Assembly (NCBI GenBank): GCA_002344345.1
Contig: DDTL01000043.1
Location: 1 to 30,026 of the forward strand
Direction: 5' to 3'
Length of the DNA stretch: 30,026 nucleotides
Origin: Saprospiraceae bacterium UBA2365
Lineage (GTDB): Bacteria; Bacteroidota; Bacteroidia; Chitinophagales; Saprospiraceae
Below the pieces are notes generated by a model. The model was not told where the DNA came from and did no database searches. It saw only the letters and a list, made by a program, of their open reading frames with translations. Shown one piece after another: positions 1-7,724 of this stretch. Numbering within the stretch: the stretch's first letter is position 1; every line of letters starts with the position of its first letter. The position numbers and the translations under genes are program-made.

Positions 1-98
1 AATTTATTTTATTTATCAAAATATTCTGACTGCGAAAGGTCAGTTATTAAGATAGCGTTTAAATAATAATTAAGTTTCAAAATATCACATTTAATGTA

Positions 99-126
99 TT
101 TGTCTGCACTCACTTTCTTATATTTG
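99..126 (+). promoter_or_regulatory. Putative Bacteroidota promoter of the nqr operon
   Basis: A TATATTTG box at 119-126 fits the Bacteroidota -7 consensus TAnnTTTG, and a TTTG at 99-102 lies 16 bp upstream as a possible -33 element. The box ends 28 bases before the nqrA ATG, so a short leader is expected. The rest of 1-154 is AT-rich and shows nothing else. The consensus is known for the phylum; use of this copy is inference. Confidence 0.5.
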
Positions 127-154
127 CCCCGAATTAGTTAAAATTATATTAAAT

Positions 155-1543
155 ATGTCAACTCAACCTTCATACACAGGTTCCCAAAAGGTGAATTATC
201 TGAGAAAAGGACATGATATCAGACTACAGGGAGCTGCTGCGAAACATATTGTTCCTGCAGAAGGTGTCAGTACTTTTGCGGTTCAACCATTTAATTTCAG
301 GGGAATAGTTCCCATCCCTAAATTGAATGTCAATCCTGGCGATAAAGTGCTTGCCGGCGATGTTTTACTGATAGATAAAAAAAGGCCGGAATTGAAATTC
401 GTTGCTCCTGTAAGTGGAGAAATTGAAAGCATCAATCGTGGTGAGAAAAGAGCAATCAAGGAAATTGTCATTAAATATAATGGCAATATGGAGTATAAAT
501 CTTTCAATCCACCTGATCTGAAATCCTGTGAAAGAGCTGAGTTGGTTTCATTTTTGCAGGATGCCGGTGTCTGGCCTTTGATCAGACAAAGACCTTTTAA
601 TATGGTTCCGGACACAGAAAGTATTCCTAAAAATATTTTTATTTCAACCTTTGACACGGCACCATTGGCCCCGGATCTGAGTTTCGTCATGAATGAATCA
701 GGGGAGTCTTTTCAGGCTGGTCTGGAAGTGCTGAGAAAACTTACTAATGGCAAGGTACATCTTGGTTTGGACGCCAACAGGAAAAATGCACCTTCATCCG
801 TTTTCAGAAGCGCTCAAAATGTTGAAAAGCATTGGTTTAGAGGGAAACATCCTGCCGGAAACGTGGGTGTTCAAATTCATCATATTGACCCGATCAATCA
901 GGGAGATAAAGTGTGGACTTTGAATGTTCAGGATGTCGCATTGATAGGAGATCTGTTTGTGAAGAAAATTTTCAATTCAAAAAGAGTTGTTGCGTTAACG
1001 GGTTCTGAAGTTGGAGGTGCCAAGTATATCGAAACCTATATGGGAGCCAATATTTGTCAGATGATACGTGATAAAGTAGAAACAGAAAATATCAGGATCA
1101 TTTCCGGCGATGTGTTGTCAGGTGAACAAAAGTTCAAATGTGAATTTTTGAATGCATTTGATGACCAGATCACCGTGATTCCTGAAGGTAATCAATATGA
1201 ATTATTTGGTTGGTTGGCACCTGGTGTTGCCCGTCCTAGTATTTCCAGGACATTTCTCAATTTCATATTTAAGAATAGGGAGTTTAAAGTGACCACCAAT
1301 TCCAGAGGTGAAAAGCGTGCATTTGTGGTGACAGGAGATTATGAGTCAGTTTTACCGATGAATATTTATCCTCAGCACCTGATGAAAGCGATTTTGATCA
1401 AGGATTATGAGTTGATGGAAGGTTTAGGTATTTATGAAATTGAAGATGAAGACATTGCTATTTGCGAATTTGCATGTTTATCTAAGCAGAATTTACAACA
1501 AATACTGCGTCAAGGTCAGGAGTTGTTGATCGCACAGGCATAA
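155..1543 (+). CDS. nqrA: Na+-translocating NADH:quinone reductase subunit A
   Basis: NqrA is the peripheral cytoplasmic subunit of the Na+-NQR complex, which oxidises NADH, reduces quinone and pumps Na+ outward; NqrA contributes to quinone interaction. The protein is 462 aa, close to the roughly 446 aa of the Vibrio subunit, with a slightly longer N-terminus. Residues about 15-110 carry the barrel-sandwich-like opening typical of NqrA, with the RKGHDIRLQG segment and PGDKVLAGD turn, followed by the alpha/beta core. It has no membrane segment, as expected. It is the first gene of a complete nqrABCDEF run with 31 bases before nqrB and a TAnnTTTG promoter just upstream. Identification rests on sequence pattern and operon context. 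Confidence 0.97.
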   Translation: MSTQPSYTGSQKVNYLRKGHDIRLQGAAAKHIVPAEGVSTFAVQPFNFRGIVPIPKLNVNPGDKVLAGDVLLIDKKRPELKFVAPVSGEIESINRGEKRAIKEIVIKYNGNMEYKSFNPPDLKSCERAELVSFLQDAGVWPLIRQRPFNMVPDTESIPKNIFISTFDTAPLAPDLSFVMNESGESFQAGLEVLRKLTNGKVHLGLDANRKNAPSSVFRSAQNVEKHWFRGKHPAGNVGVQIHHIDPINQGDKVWTLNVQDVALIGDLFVKKIFNSKRVVALTGSEVGGAKYIETYMGANICQMIRDKVETENIRIISGDVLSGEQKFKCEFLNAFDDQITVIPEGNQYELFGWLAPGVARPSISRTFLNFIFKNREFKVTTNSRGEKRAFVVTGDYESVLPMNIYPQHLMKAILIKDYELMEGLGIYEIEDEDIAICEFACLSKQNLQQILRQGQELLIAQA

Positions 1544-1574
1544 TTATAATTAAGTATATAGAATTAATAAACCC

Positions 1575-2831
1575 ATGGGATTAATACGTTTTTTCAAAAA
1601 AATCGAACCAGACAAAACCAAGCATCCGTTTATGCATACATTGTATGACGGATTCTTTTCTTTTGTATTCGTACCAAATCACACTACCAGCAATGGGGTA
1701 CACATCCGTGACGGCATGGATCTGAAACGATTGATGACATTTGTTGTGATTGCGCTTATCCCGGCTTATCTTTTTGGTATATACAATATAGGGCATCAGC
1801 ATTTTATTGCGATGAAGGAATTTCCCGGATTCTTTGAAGCCGCCAATCTGAAGTTCTTTTACGGGCTGATCAAAATCATACCCATTTTCATTGTTGCGAA
1901 TGTAGTTGGCCTTGGGCTTGAATTTTATTATGCCTATAAAAGAGGACACAATATTGAAGAAGGATTCCTGGTCACCGGTGCCCTGATACCTCTGATCATG
2001 CCACCTGATATTCCTTTATGGATATTAGCTTTAGCAGTTGTATTTGCTGTGATCATAGGAAAGGAAGCATTTGGAGGTACCGGTATGAATATCTGGAACA
2101 TTGCATTGCTAACCAGGATGTTTGTGTTTTTTGCATATCCAACTTCCATAACCGGAGACACTGTATGGGTTTCAGGTTTCGAAACGCTCAAAGTTGGTGC
2201 TGCAGCGGATTACAGTTGGTGGCACACAGGATTACTGAACACAATTTTCGATTGGTTTGGATGGCTAAAATTTGATCCATCAGGTGTGATAGCGGACGGA
2301 TTTTCAGGAGCTACACCTTTAGGTATTGGAGCTGAAGGTGGCTGGGAAGGTATTGTATCCAGGTATCCAAATGGGGTTTCAGATTTGTTTTGGGGTAAAA
2401 TTCCTGGGTCTATAGGAGAAACTTCAAAACCTCTTATCATTCTTGGTGGTATTTTTCTATTAGTGACCAGGGTAGCAAGTTGGCGTATCATGCTGGGCGC
2501 AGTGTTGGGAACAGCCTTAACTGCAATCTTATTAAATTTTTGGGGAGCAACTCCAATGATGCAAATTCCCTGGTATTATCAGTTTTTTATCGGGAGTGCT
2601 TTATTTGCAATTGTATTTATGGCCACTGACCCTGTAACTGCAGCCTCTACCAATAAAGGTAAATGGATTTATGGTTTCTTTATTGGATTTTTGGCTATTG
2701 TCATCAGGGTGTTGAATCCGGCATATCCTGAAGGCTGGATGCTGGCTATTATTTTCATGAATACATTGGCTCCAATGATCGATTATTATACTATTCAAAA
2801 TCATATTAAAAAAAGATTAAAACGTGCGTAG
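1575..2831 (+). CDS. nqrB: Na+-translocating NADH:quinone reductase subunit B
   Basis: NqrB is the large integral membrane subunit that carries covalently bound FMN and forms part of the sodium path. The 418-aa protein has several hydrophobic spans (for example around 54-72, 100-120, 145-165, 285-300, 335-350 and 365-400). The flavinylation site is visible as DGFSGATPLG, with Thr247 as the residue expected to carry FMN through a phosphoester bond. The start ATG follows nqrA by 31 bases. The last codons overlap nqrC by 8 bases, so translation of the two is probably coupled. Length and motif match the family and nothing is missing. Confidence 0.97.
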   Translation: MGLIRFFKKIEPDKTKHPFMHTLYDGFFSFVFVPNHTTSNGVHIRDGMDLKRLMTFVVIALIPAYLFGIYNIGHQHFIAMKEFPGFFEAANLKFFYGLIKIIPIFIVANVVGLGLEFYYAYKRGHNIEEGFLVTGALIPLIMPPDIPLWILALAVVFAVIIGKEAFGGTGMNIWNIALLTRMFVFFAYPTSITGDTVWVSGFETLKVGAAADYSWWHTGLLNTIFDWFGWLKFDPSGVIADGFSGATPLGIGAEGGWEGIVSRYPNGVSDLFWGKIPGSIGETSKPLIILGGIFLLVTRVASWRIMLGAVLGTALTAILLNFWGATPMMQIPWYYQFFIGSALFAIVFMATDPVTAASTNKGKWIYGFFIGFLAIVIRVLNPAYPEGWMLAIIFMNTLAPMIDYYTIQNHIKKRLKRA

Positions 2832-3576
2832 TTCAAAATTTATCATCGTTTTTATTAGCCTTTTGACTTCCATCGTAGCTTTGGTACTTTCAGTTCTTTT
2901 TACCGGATTGAAAGATAAACACGATGAGAATCAGGTAATATTCAGCAAGAAATCTATACTTCTTGCTATACAGGAAGAGTTGGGTGATGGATCAGTTTTG
3001 GACATGACCAACCAAGAGATAAATGAATTGTTTGATAAAAATATCGAGCAATTAGTAGTTAATTCGGAAGGACATATCCTTGATAAAGAGGCTGTTGAGG
3101 CAAAAGGATATTTGGGCGGATTAGCGGAGGATGTCAATCTGTCAAAAGAGAAGAAAAAAAAGGAAACTGACAGATTACTACCTTTATACATTTACAAGGG
3201 GAAAAAAGACAACCCCATTTATATTGTTACATTGAAAGGAAGTGGCCTATGGGATGAGGTCAGTGGGAATATTGCCATTGATGCTGACTTAAATACTGTT
3301 GTCGGTGCATCTTTTGACCATGTATCCGAGACACCGGGTATGGGAGCTGAAATCAAAGACAACCCTAACTTTCGTTTGAGATTTAAAGGGAAAAAGATCT
3401 ATGATGAAAGTGGAAATTATCGTTCTGTCAAATTGGTCAAAGGAGGAGTTTTTACTGACCCTGAACATGAGGTTGATGGGATCACAGCTGCAACATTAAC
3501 GGGGGTGGGTGTTTCAAAAATGCTTCAAAATGGTATAAAAAGTTATGAGGCGTATTTCAAAACATTAAAGAAATAA
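2824..3576 (+). CDS. nqrC: Na+-translocating NADH:quinone reductase subunit C
   Basis: NqrC has one N-terminal membrane anchor (about residues 6-28) and an extracytoplasmic domain holding a second covalent FMN. The protein is 250 aa, the usual size. It starts with GTG inside the end of nqrB (8-base overlap), which fits translational coupling. The conserved segment SETPGMGAEI lies at 168-177. The flavin attachment region reads DGITAATLT at 218-226, so Thr224 is the expected FMN threonine. The family consensus is (S/T)GAT, and here the glycine is alanine (Ala222). The other key residues, Asp218, Ala223 and Thr224, are kept, so flavinylation is still likely. The enzyme that attaches the FMN (ApbE) is not in the window. 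Confidence 0.96.
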   Translation: MRSSKFIIVFISLLTSIVALVLSVLFTGLKDKHDENQVIFSKKSILLAIQEELGDGSVLDMTNQEINELFDKNIEQLVVNSEGHILDKEAVEAKGYLGGLAEDVNLSKEKKKKETDRLLPLYIYKGKKDNPIYIVTLKGSGLWDEVSGNIAIDADLNTVVGASFDHVSETPGMGAEIKDNPNFRLRFKGKKIYDESGNYRSVKLVKGGVFTDPEHEVDGITAATLTGVGVSKMLQNGIKSYEAYFKTLKK

Positions 3577-3589
3577 AATTTATCATACA

Positions 3590-4297
3590 ATGACTGAAGT
3601 TAAAGAAAGAAAGCTTTCATTTTTTGCTTTTGGCAGAAAAGAACGGAGGCTTGTGACCGAGCCAATCAACGATACAAACCCGATTACTGTTCAAATTTTG
3701 GGTGTTTGTTCGGCGTTGGCAGTAACCTCATTGATGTGGCCTTCAATTGTTATGAGTATAGCAGTTTTGTTCGTAGTCGCATTTTCCAGTTTTTTCACAT
3801 CGCTTTTGAGAAATTATATTCCATCCCAGGTAAGAATGATTGTTCAATTGGTCATTATTGCTTTTTTGGTTACAGTAGTTGAACTTTTCCTTAAAGCTTA
3901 CAGCTTTCCGGTTTGGAAACAATTATCAGTTTTTATAGGCCTGATCATCACGAACTGTATCCCAATGGGTAGACTGGAAGCTTATGCGATGGCAAATTCG
4001 CCATGGAAATCATTTTTGGACGGTGTGGGTAACTCTCTTGGATATGGTATCATTTTGATTGTGATCTCATTTATTAGAGAATTACTGGGTAAAGGATCCT
4101 TGATGGCTGGCAGCCCACTTGAAGTGAAACTGATTGGTAATAGCTCAGCTTACTTAATTAATACGTCTGAAGTCAGCTGGTTAAATTGGTATTCCAACAA
4201 TAACCTCATGTCTTTACCAGTCGCAGCTATGTTCATATTAGCCATCATTATTTGGATTCAGCGATCATCAAATCGCAAATTGATTAACATTTCTTAA
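3590..4297 (+). CDS. nqrD: Na+-translocating NADH:quinone reductase subunit D
   Basis: NqrD is a six-helix membrane subunit of the RnfE/NqrD family that pairs with NqrE around an intramembrane iron centre. The 235-aa protein is somewhat longer than the roughly 210 aa Vibrio subunit because of a charged N-terminal extension of about 25 residues. Both iron-ligand cysteines are present: Cys40 in the first half-helix (LGVCSALAV) and Cys123 in TNCIPMGR. The repeated half-helix topology is visible from the hydrophobic pattern. The gene starts 13 bases after nqrC and ends 10 bases before nqrE, within one transcription unit. Confidence 0.96.
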   Translation: MTEVKERKLSFFAFGRKERRLVTEPINDTNPITVQILGVCSALAVTSLMWPSIVMSIAVLFVVAFSSFFTSLLRNYIPSQVRMIVQLVIIAFLVTVVELFLKAYSFPVWKQLSVFIGLIITNCIPMGRLEAYAMANSPWKSFLDGVGNSLGYGIILIVISFIRELLGKGSLMAGSPLEVKLIGNSSAYLINTSEVSWLNWYSNNNLMSLPVAAMFILAIIIWIQRSSNRKLINIS

Positions 4298-4307
4298 TTC
4301 GTTTATT

Positions 4308-4919
4308 ATGTTAGATTTTTTTAATACGTTTATTAAGTCTGCCTTTATAGAAAATATGATTTTATCCTATTTTCTGGGAATGTGTTCATATCTGGCAGTG
4401 TCAAAATCTGTAAAAACTGCAACCGGATTAGGATTGGCAGTCATTTTTGTACAAGGTATTACCATTCCCGTTAATTGGCTGATCAGCGAATATTTATTGG
4501 TGGAAACCGGGATTTTTGGTATAGATTTAACCTTTTTGAGGTTTATTTTATTTATTGCAGTGATTGCTTCAATGGTTCAACTGGTGGAAATGGTGGTTGA
4601 AAAAGTTTCCCCGGCTTTATATAACTCATTGGGTATCTTTCTTCCTTTGATCACTGTTAACTGTGCCATCCTGGGAGGATCTTTATTTATGATTTCAAGA
4701 GAATATAATTTTCCTAATGCTGTCGCTTTTGGACTTGGAGGTGGTATGGGTTGGGCACTGGCCATCATCGCTATCGCAGCTATCAGAGAAAAGATCAGAT
4801 ATTCAAACATTCCTGCTCCTTTACAGGGATTGGGAATTGCCTTTATCATTACAGGTCTGATGGGCATGGCTTTTATGAGCCTGATGGGGATTGATCCCGC
4901 AGCTTTTTTTAAGTATTAA
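4308..4919 (+). CDS. nqrE: Na+-translocating NADH:quinone reductase subunit E
   Basis: NqrE is the RnfA/NqrE-type membrane subunit that is the inverted-topology partner of NqrD. The 203-aa protein matches the family length of about 198-200. Iron-ligand cysteines are Cys26 (LGMCSYLAV) and Cys119 (TVNCAILG), the counterparts of those in NqrD. Six hydrophobic spans cover most of the protein. The gene follows nqrD by 10 bases. The gap to nqrF is 83 bases, the largest inside the operon; it is AT-rich and shows no terminator or recognisable promoter, so co-transcription is still expected. Confidence 0.96.
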   Translation: MLDFFNTFIKSAFIENMILSYFLGMCSYLAVSKSVKTATGLGLAVIFVQGITIPVNWLISEYLLVETGIFGIDLTFLRFILFIAVIASMVQLVEMVVEKVSPALYNSLGIFLPLITVNCAILGGSLFMISREYNFPNAVAFGLGGGMGWALAIIAIAAIREKIRYSNIPAPLQGLGIAFIITGLMGMAFMSLMGIDPAAFFKY

Positions 4920-5002
4920 TTACAGTTTTAATCTAAAATGTTAAGTCAGGTTTAAAAGTTTGATCCTGAAATACACTGAATTCGAAAAATAAAAATGCAC
5001 AC

Positions 5003-6325
5003 ATGAACCTCGCTATCGATTACATTATGATACTTTCTTCCGTAGCAGTATTTATGTTAACAATTCTGTTGCTTTCATTTATGCTCATCTTTGCCCGTAT
5101 CAAGTTGCTTCCGGCCGGAGATGTTAAAATAATTGTTAATGGTGAAACGGAAAAACCGCTCGTTGCCCAACCTGGCAATTCTTTACTATCTGCCTTGGCT
5201 TCTTTGGATGTGTTTTTGCCTTCTGCATGCGGTGGTGGTGGTACCTGTGCCATGTGCAGATGCAAAATCGATTCCGGCGGTGGAGACGTGCTTCCAACCG
5301 AATTGAACCACCTTTCCCGGGGTGAAGTAGCCGACCACGTCCGACTTGCTTGTCAGGTGAAAGTCAGAGGCGATATGGAAATCCGCGTTCCAGAAGAGGT
5401 TTTCGGAGTTAAAAAACTGGAATGCGAAGTTGTTTCCAACTACAATGTTGCCACATTCATTAAAGAATTCGTAGTAAAACTTCCTGAAGGTGAACACCTG
5501 GATTATAAAGCTGGAGGGTACATACAGATTGATGTGCCAAAATGTACTGTTGAATATAAGGATATCGACATCACGGCACATCCGAGAATGGGCAAAAAAC
5601 CTGATGAATTCCAATCTGAATGGGACAACTGGAAAATGTGGGGACTTAAGATGAAAAATGAAGAACCAATTTTCAGGGCTTATTCCATGGCCTCACACCC
5701 GGCTGAAGGGGATATCGTTATGTTGAATATCCGTGTTGCAGCTCCACCATGGGATAAAGAAAAAAATAAGTGGGCTGATATCAATCCCGGTATCTGCAGT
5801 TCGTTCATTTTCAGCAGGAAACCTGGCGATAAAGTAACCATTTCCGGACCTTATGGTGAATTTTTCATCCAGGAAAAATCTAAAAAGGAAATGGTATATA
5901 TCGGTGGTGGAGCAGGTATGGCTCCACTGAGGTCTCATATTTTCCACATGTTCCATACAGAAAAAATGAGCAATAGGAAAGTTTCCTACTGGTATGGAGG
6001 TAGAACCAAAAGAGAACTTTTCTACCTGGAAGATTTCAAAAAAATTGAAAACGAATTCGACAACTTTAAATTCTTTGTTGCACTGGATAACCCGCTTCCT
6101 GAGGATAACTGGATCATCAAAAAAGATGTCAACGATCGTGAAGGTGATGGATTTAAAGGTTTTATTATGCCTGTTTTATATGAACAATACCTTAAAAATC
6201 ATCCTGAACCGGAAGAAATTGAATATTACTATTGCGGACCTCCGGCCATGGCAGATTCGATTCAGAAAACGCTTAATCAATTGGGTGTTCCGAGAGAGAA
6301 TATTTTCTTTGACGACTTCGGATAA
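5003..6325 (+). CDS. nqrF: Na+-translocating NADH:quinone reductase subunit F
   Basis: NqrF is the NADH-oxidising entry subunit, which passes electrons from NADH through FAD to a [2Fe-2S] cluster. The 440-aa protein has one N-terminal membrane helix (about 8-30). A plant-type ferredoxin domain follows (about 38-130), with cluster ligands Cys76, Cys82, Cys85 and Cys117. A ferredoxin-reductase module comes next, with the FAD motif RAYSMAS at 225-231 and the nucleotide-binding motif GGGAGMAPLR at 301-310. The C-terminus ends in FDDFG, typical of the family, where an aromatic residue stacks on the flavin. All catalytic elements are present. It is the last gene of the operon and is followed within 11 bases by a terminator hairpin. 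Confidence 0.97.
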   Translation: MNLAIDYIMILSSVAVFMLTILLLSFMLIFARIKLLPAGDVKIIVNGETEKPLVAQPGNSLLSALASLDVFLPSACGGGGTCAMCRCKIDSGGGDVLPTELNHLSRGEVADHVRLACQVKVRGDMEIRVPEEVFGVKKLECEVVSNYNVATFIKEFVVKLPEGEHLDYKAGGYIQIDVPKCTVEYKDIDITAHPRMGKKPDEFQSEWDNWKMWGLKMKNEEPIFRAYSMASHPAEGDIVMLNIRVAAPPWDKEKNKWADINPGICSSFIFSRKPGDKVTISGPYGEFFIQEKSKKEMVYIGGGAGMAPLRSHIFHMFHTEKMSNRKVSYWYGGRTKRELFYLEDFKKIENEFDNFKFFVALDNPLPEDNWIIKKDVNDREGDGFKGFIMPVLYEQYLKNHPEPEEIEYYYCGPPAMADSIQKTLNQLGVPRENIFFDDFG

Positions 6326-6335
6326 AATAACAAAG

Positions 6336-6361
6336 CCTTCCTTTACGGAAGGTTTTTTTTT
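6336..6361 (+). terminator. Rho-independent terminator after nqrF
   Basis: CCTTCC (6336-6341) pairs with GGAAGG (6347-6352) around a 5-nt loop, and a run of nine T follows directly (6353-6361). It starts 11 bases after the nqrF stop codon and closes the nqr operon. Confidence 0.88.
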
Positions 6362-6769
6362 GCCCTGATCTTTCGATTCTGCCAATAGTTATGATAAAAA
6401 TTACTAATTTTTTTGGTGGTTAACCACTGTAAGTCTATTTGAATTGAGCGGGTACATGGAGCCAAAGACACTTAATTTCTCCTGGAATCAGAGGCTTTGA
6501 CCCCTTGTTTAAATCACAGGCTGATAGACTAAAGACTAAAAGACTAATGAGCAAAACAAATACAAAATCTGAATGAATTGTTAATTTCCGGTTCCTTTAG
6601 TACCTTCAAAGAACAAATCTGACAGAGACTTGTTATCAATTTTATTCTTTTCAAATTTTTCAAAAAAGCAGGATTTGTTCTTCATGGATACCTCAATGGG
6701 ATTTTTTCCTGATATATGAATCATTTGGGGAATGGATAATCGTAAATGCTAAAATTAAAAAATTAACAC
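6362..6769. other. Non-coding gap between nqrF and the SOD gene, with small repeats
   Basis: No convincing gene is seen. Three near-tandem copies of AGACTAA lie at 6526-6547. An 11-bp inverted repeat, AAGAACAAATC at 6609-6619 and GATTTGTTCTT at 6672-6682, has its arms 52 bases apart and ends 87 bases before the SOD start. The SOD promoter must lie in the right part, but no TAnnTTTG box was found. Function of the repeats is unknown. Confidence 0.5.
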
Positions 6770-7450
6770 ATGAAAAGTTTCAAATCTTTGTTTTTATTCG
6801 GAATGGTCTTTATTTCTGTTTTTGCCCAGGCACAATTTTCACAAAAACCATTACCATATAGTAAAGAATCACTTGAGCCTTATATCGACGCCGCCACAAT
6901 GGATATTCATTACAACAAGCACCATGCTGCTTATGTGACCAATCTGAATAAAGCGTTGGAAGGTAAAACGGATGCTCCAAAAACGATCGAAGAACTACTT
7001 GCAAATGTATCGAAATGCAGTCCTGCGGTCAGGAATAATGGAGGAGGACATTTTAATCACGAATTGTTTTGGTCAATTTTATCTGCTGAAAAAACTGCTC
7101 CTTCACCAAAACTTGAGAAAGCGATCATTGATGCTTTCGGTGATGTCAATGCAATGAAGGAAGCTGTGAATAAAGCCGGACTGACACAATTTGGTAGTGG
7201 CTGGTCATGGTTATATGTCAACAGCGATGGAAAGCTTGCAGTTTGTTCCACACCCAATCAGGACAATCCCCTGATGGATGTTTGCCAATGTAAGGGAATA
7301 CCTGTTTTGGGTATTGACGTTTGGGAACATGCTTATTACCTTAAATACCAAAATAAAAGAGCTGACTACCTCAATAATATCTGGAATATTATAAATTGGA
7401 ATCAGGTAAGCGAGAACTACGAGATGGCTCTCAGAAAAATAAATATGTAA
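6770..7450 (+). CDS. Exported Fe/Mn-family superoxide dismutase (Mn-type)
   Basis: The enzyme converts superoxide to oxygen and hydrogen peroxide. The 226-aa protein starts with a signal peptide (positive start, hydrophobic 7-18, AQAQ cleavage region at 19-22), so it is predicted to act outside the cytoplasm; most bacterial Fe/Mn SODs are cytoplasmic. Metal ligands are all visible: His47 (IHYNKHH), His97 (NHELFW), Asp183 and His187 (DVWEHAYY). The active-site glutamine is in the C-terminal half (STPNQDNPLM, Gln164) and the first-half position is glycine (NNGGGH), the pattern of Mn-type rather than Fe-type enzymes. It has four extra cysteines (83, 159, 172, 174). It is monocistronic, followed by a repeat and then a strong hairpin terminator. 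Confidence 0.94.
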   Translation: MKSFKSLFLFGMVFISVFAQAQFSQKPLPYSKESLEPYIDAATMDIHYNKHHAAYVTNLNKALEGKTDAPKTIEELLANVSKCSPAVRNNGGGHFNHELFWSILSAEKTAPSPKLEKAIIDAFGDVNAMKEAVNKAGLTQFGSGWSWLYVNSDGKLAVCSTPNQDNPLMDVCQCKGIPVLGIDVWEHAYYLKYQNKRADYLNNIWNIINWNQVSENYEMALRKINM

Positions 7451-7460
7451 TAGTTAACTA

Positions 7461-7619
7461 AGCTGGACGAGCCAGAACCAAATAGGAAAAAGATTTAAGA
7501 ACTACTATGGGCAGGCCCCGTTGGATTTACATCCTACGGGGTAAATATTCATTGCGGCTTTAGTTCAAAATCAAATTTCTTCTATTTTCTGCCAAAAAAT
7601 ACACGGATTCAATTTTTAA
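7461..7619. repeat. Intergenic repeat family, copy 1, with 26-bp palindrome
   Basis: This copy shares three ordered blocks with 11890-12027. The head is AGCTGGACGAGCC (7461-7473). The core is a palindrome (7516-7541) with left arm CCCCGTTGGAT, loop TTAC and right arm ATCCTACGGGG, perfect except for one T.T mismatch. The tail (7587-7619) starts TTCTGCCAAAAAA and is 33 nt with only two differences from the other copy. Palindrome-to-tail spacing is 45 bases here and 46 in copy 2. It has no coding potential and lies just after the SOD stop codon. It is probably a dispersed non-coding repeat of this genome. Confidence 0.85.
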
Positions 7620-7636
7620 ACCGCTAAAAGCATTGT

Positions 7637-7676
7637 AAAAAATGCATATTCAGATTTAGAATATGCATTTTTTTTT
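7637..7676. terminator. Bidirectional terminator between SOD and RCC1 genes
   Basis: A perfect 15-bp stem is formed by 7637-7651 and 7659-7673 (core ATGCATATTC / GAATATGCAT) with a 7-nt loop. It is flanked by an A-run on the left and a T-run to 7676 on the right, so it can end transcripts from both the SOD gene (+) and the RCC1-repeat gene (-), which converge here. Confidence 0.85.
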
Positions 7677-7724
7677 GGTCTAAAGTGTTGAAGAAACTTT
7701 ATCAGAAGCTCGAATGAATGAATT

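Noticed and set aside
7561..7600. Sequence resembling a tRNA T-loop (AGTTCAAAATC) in the repeat
   Set aside because: No acceptor or anticodon stem can be formed, and the matching block in copy 2 does not keep the motif.
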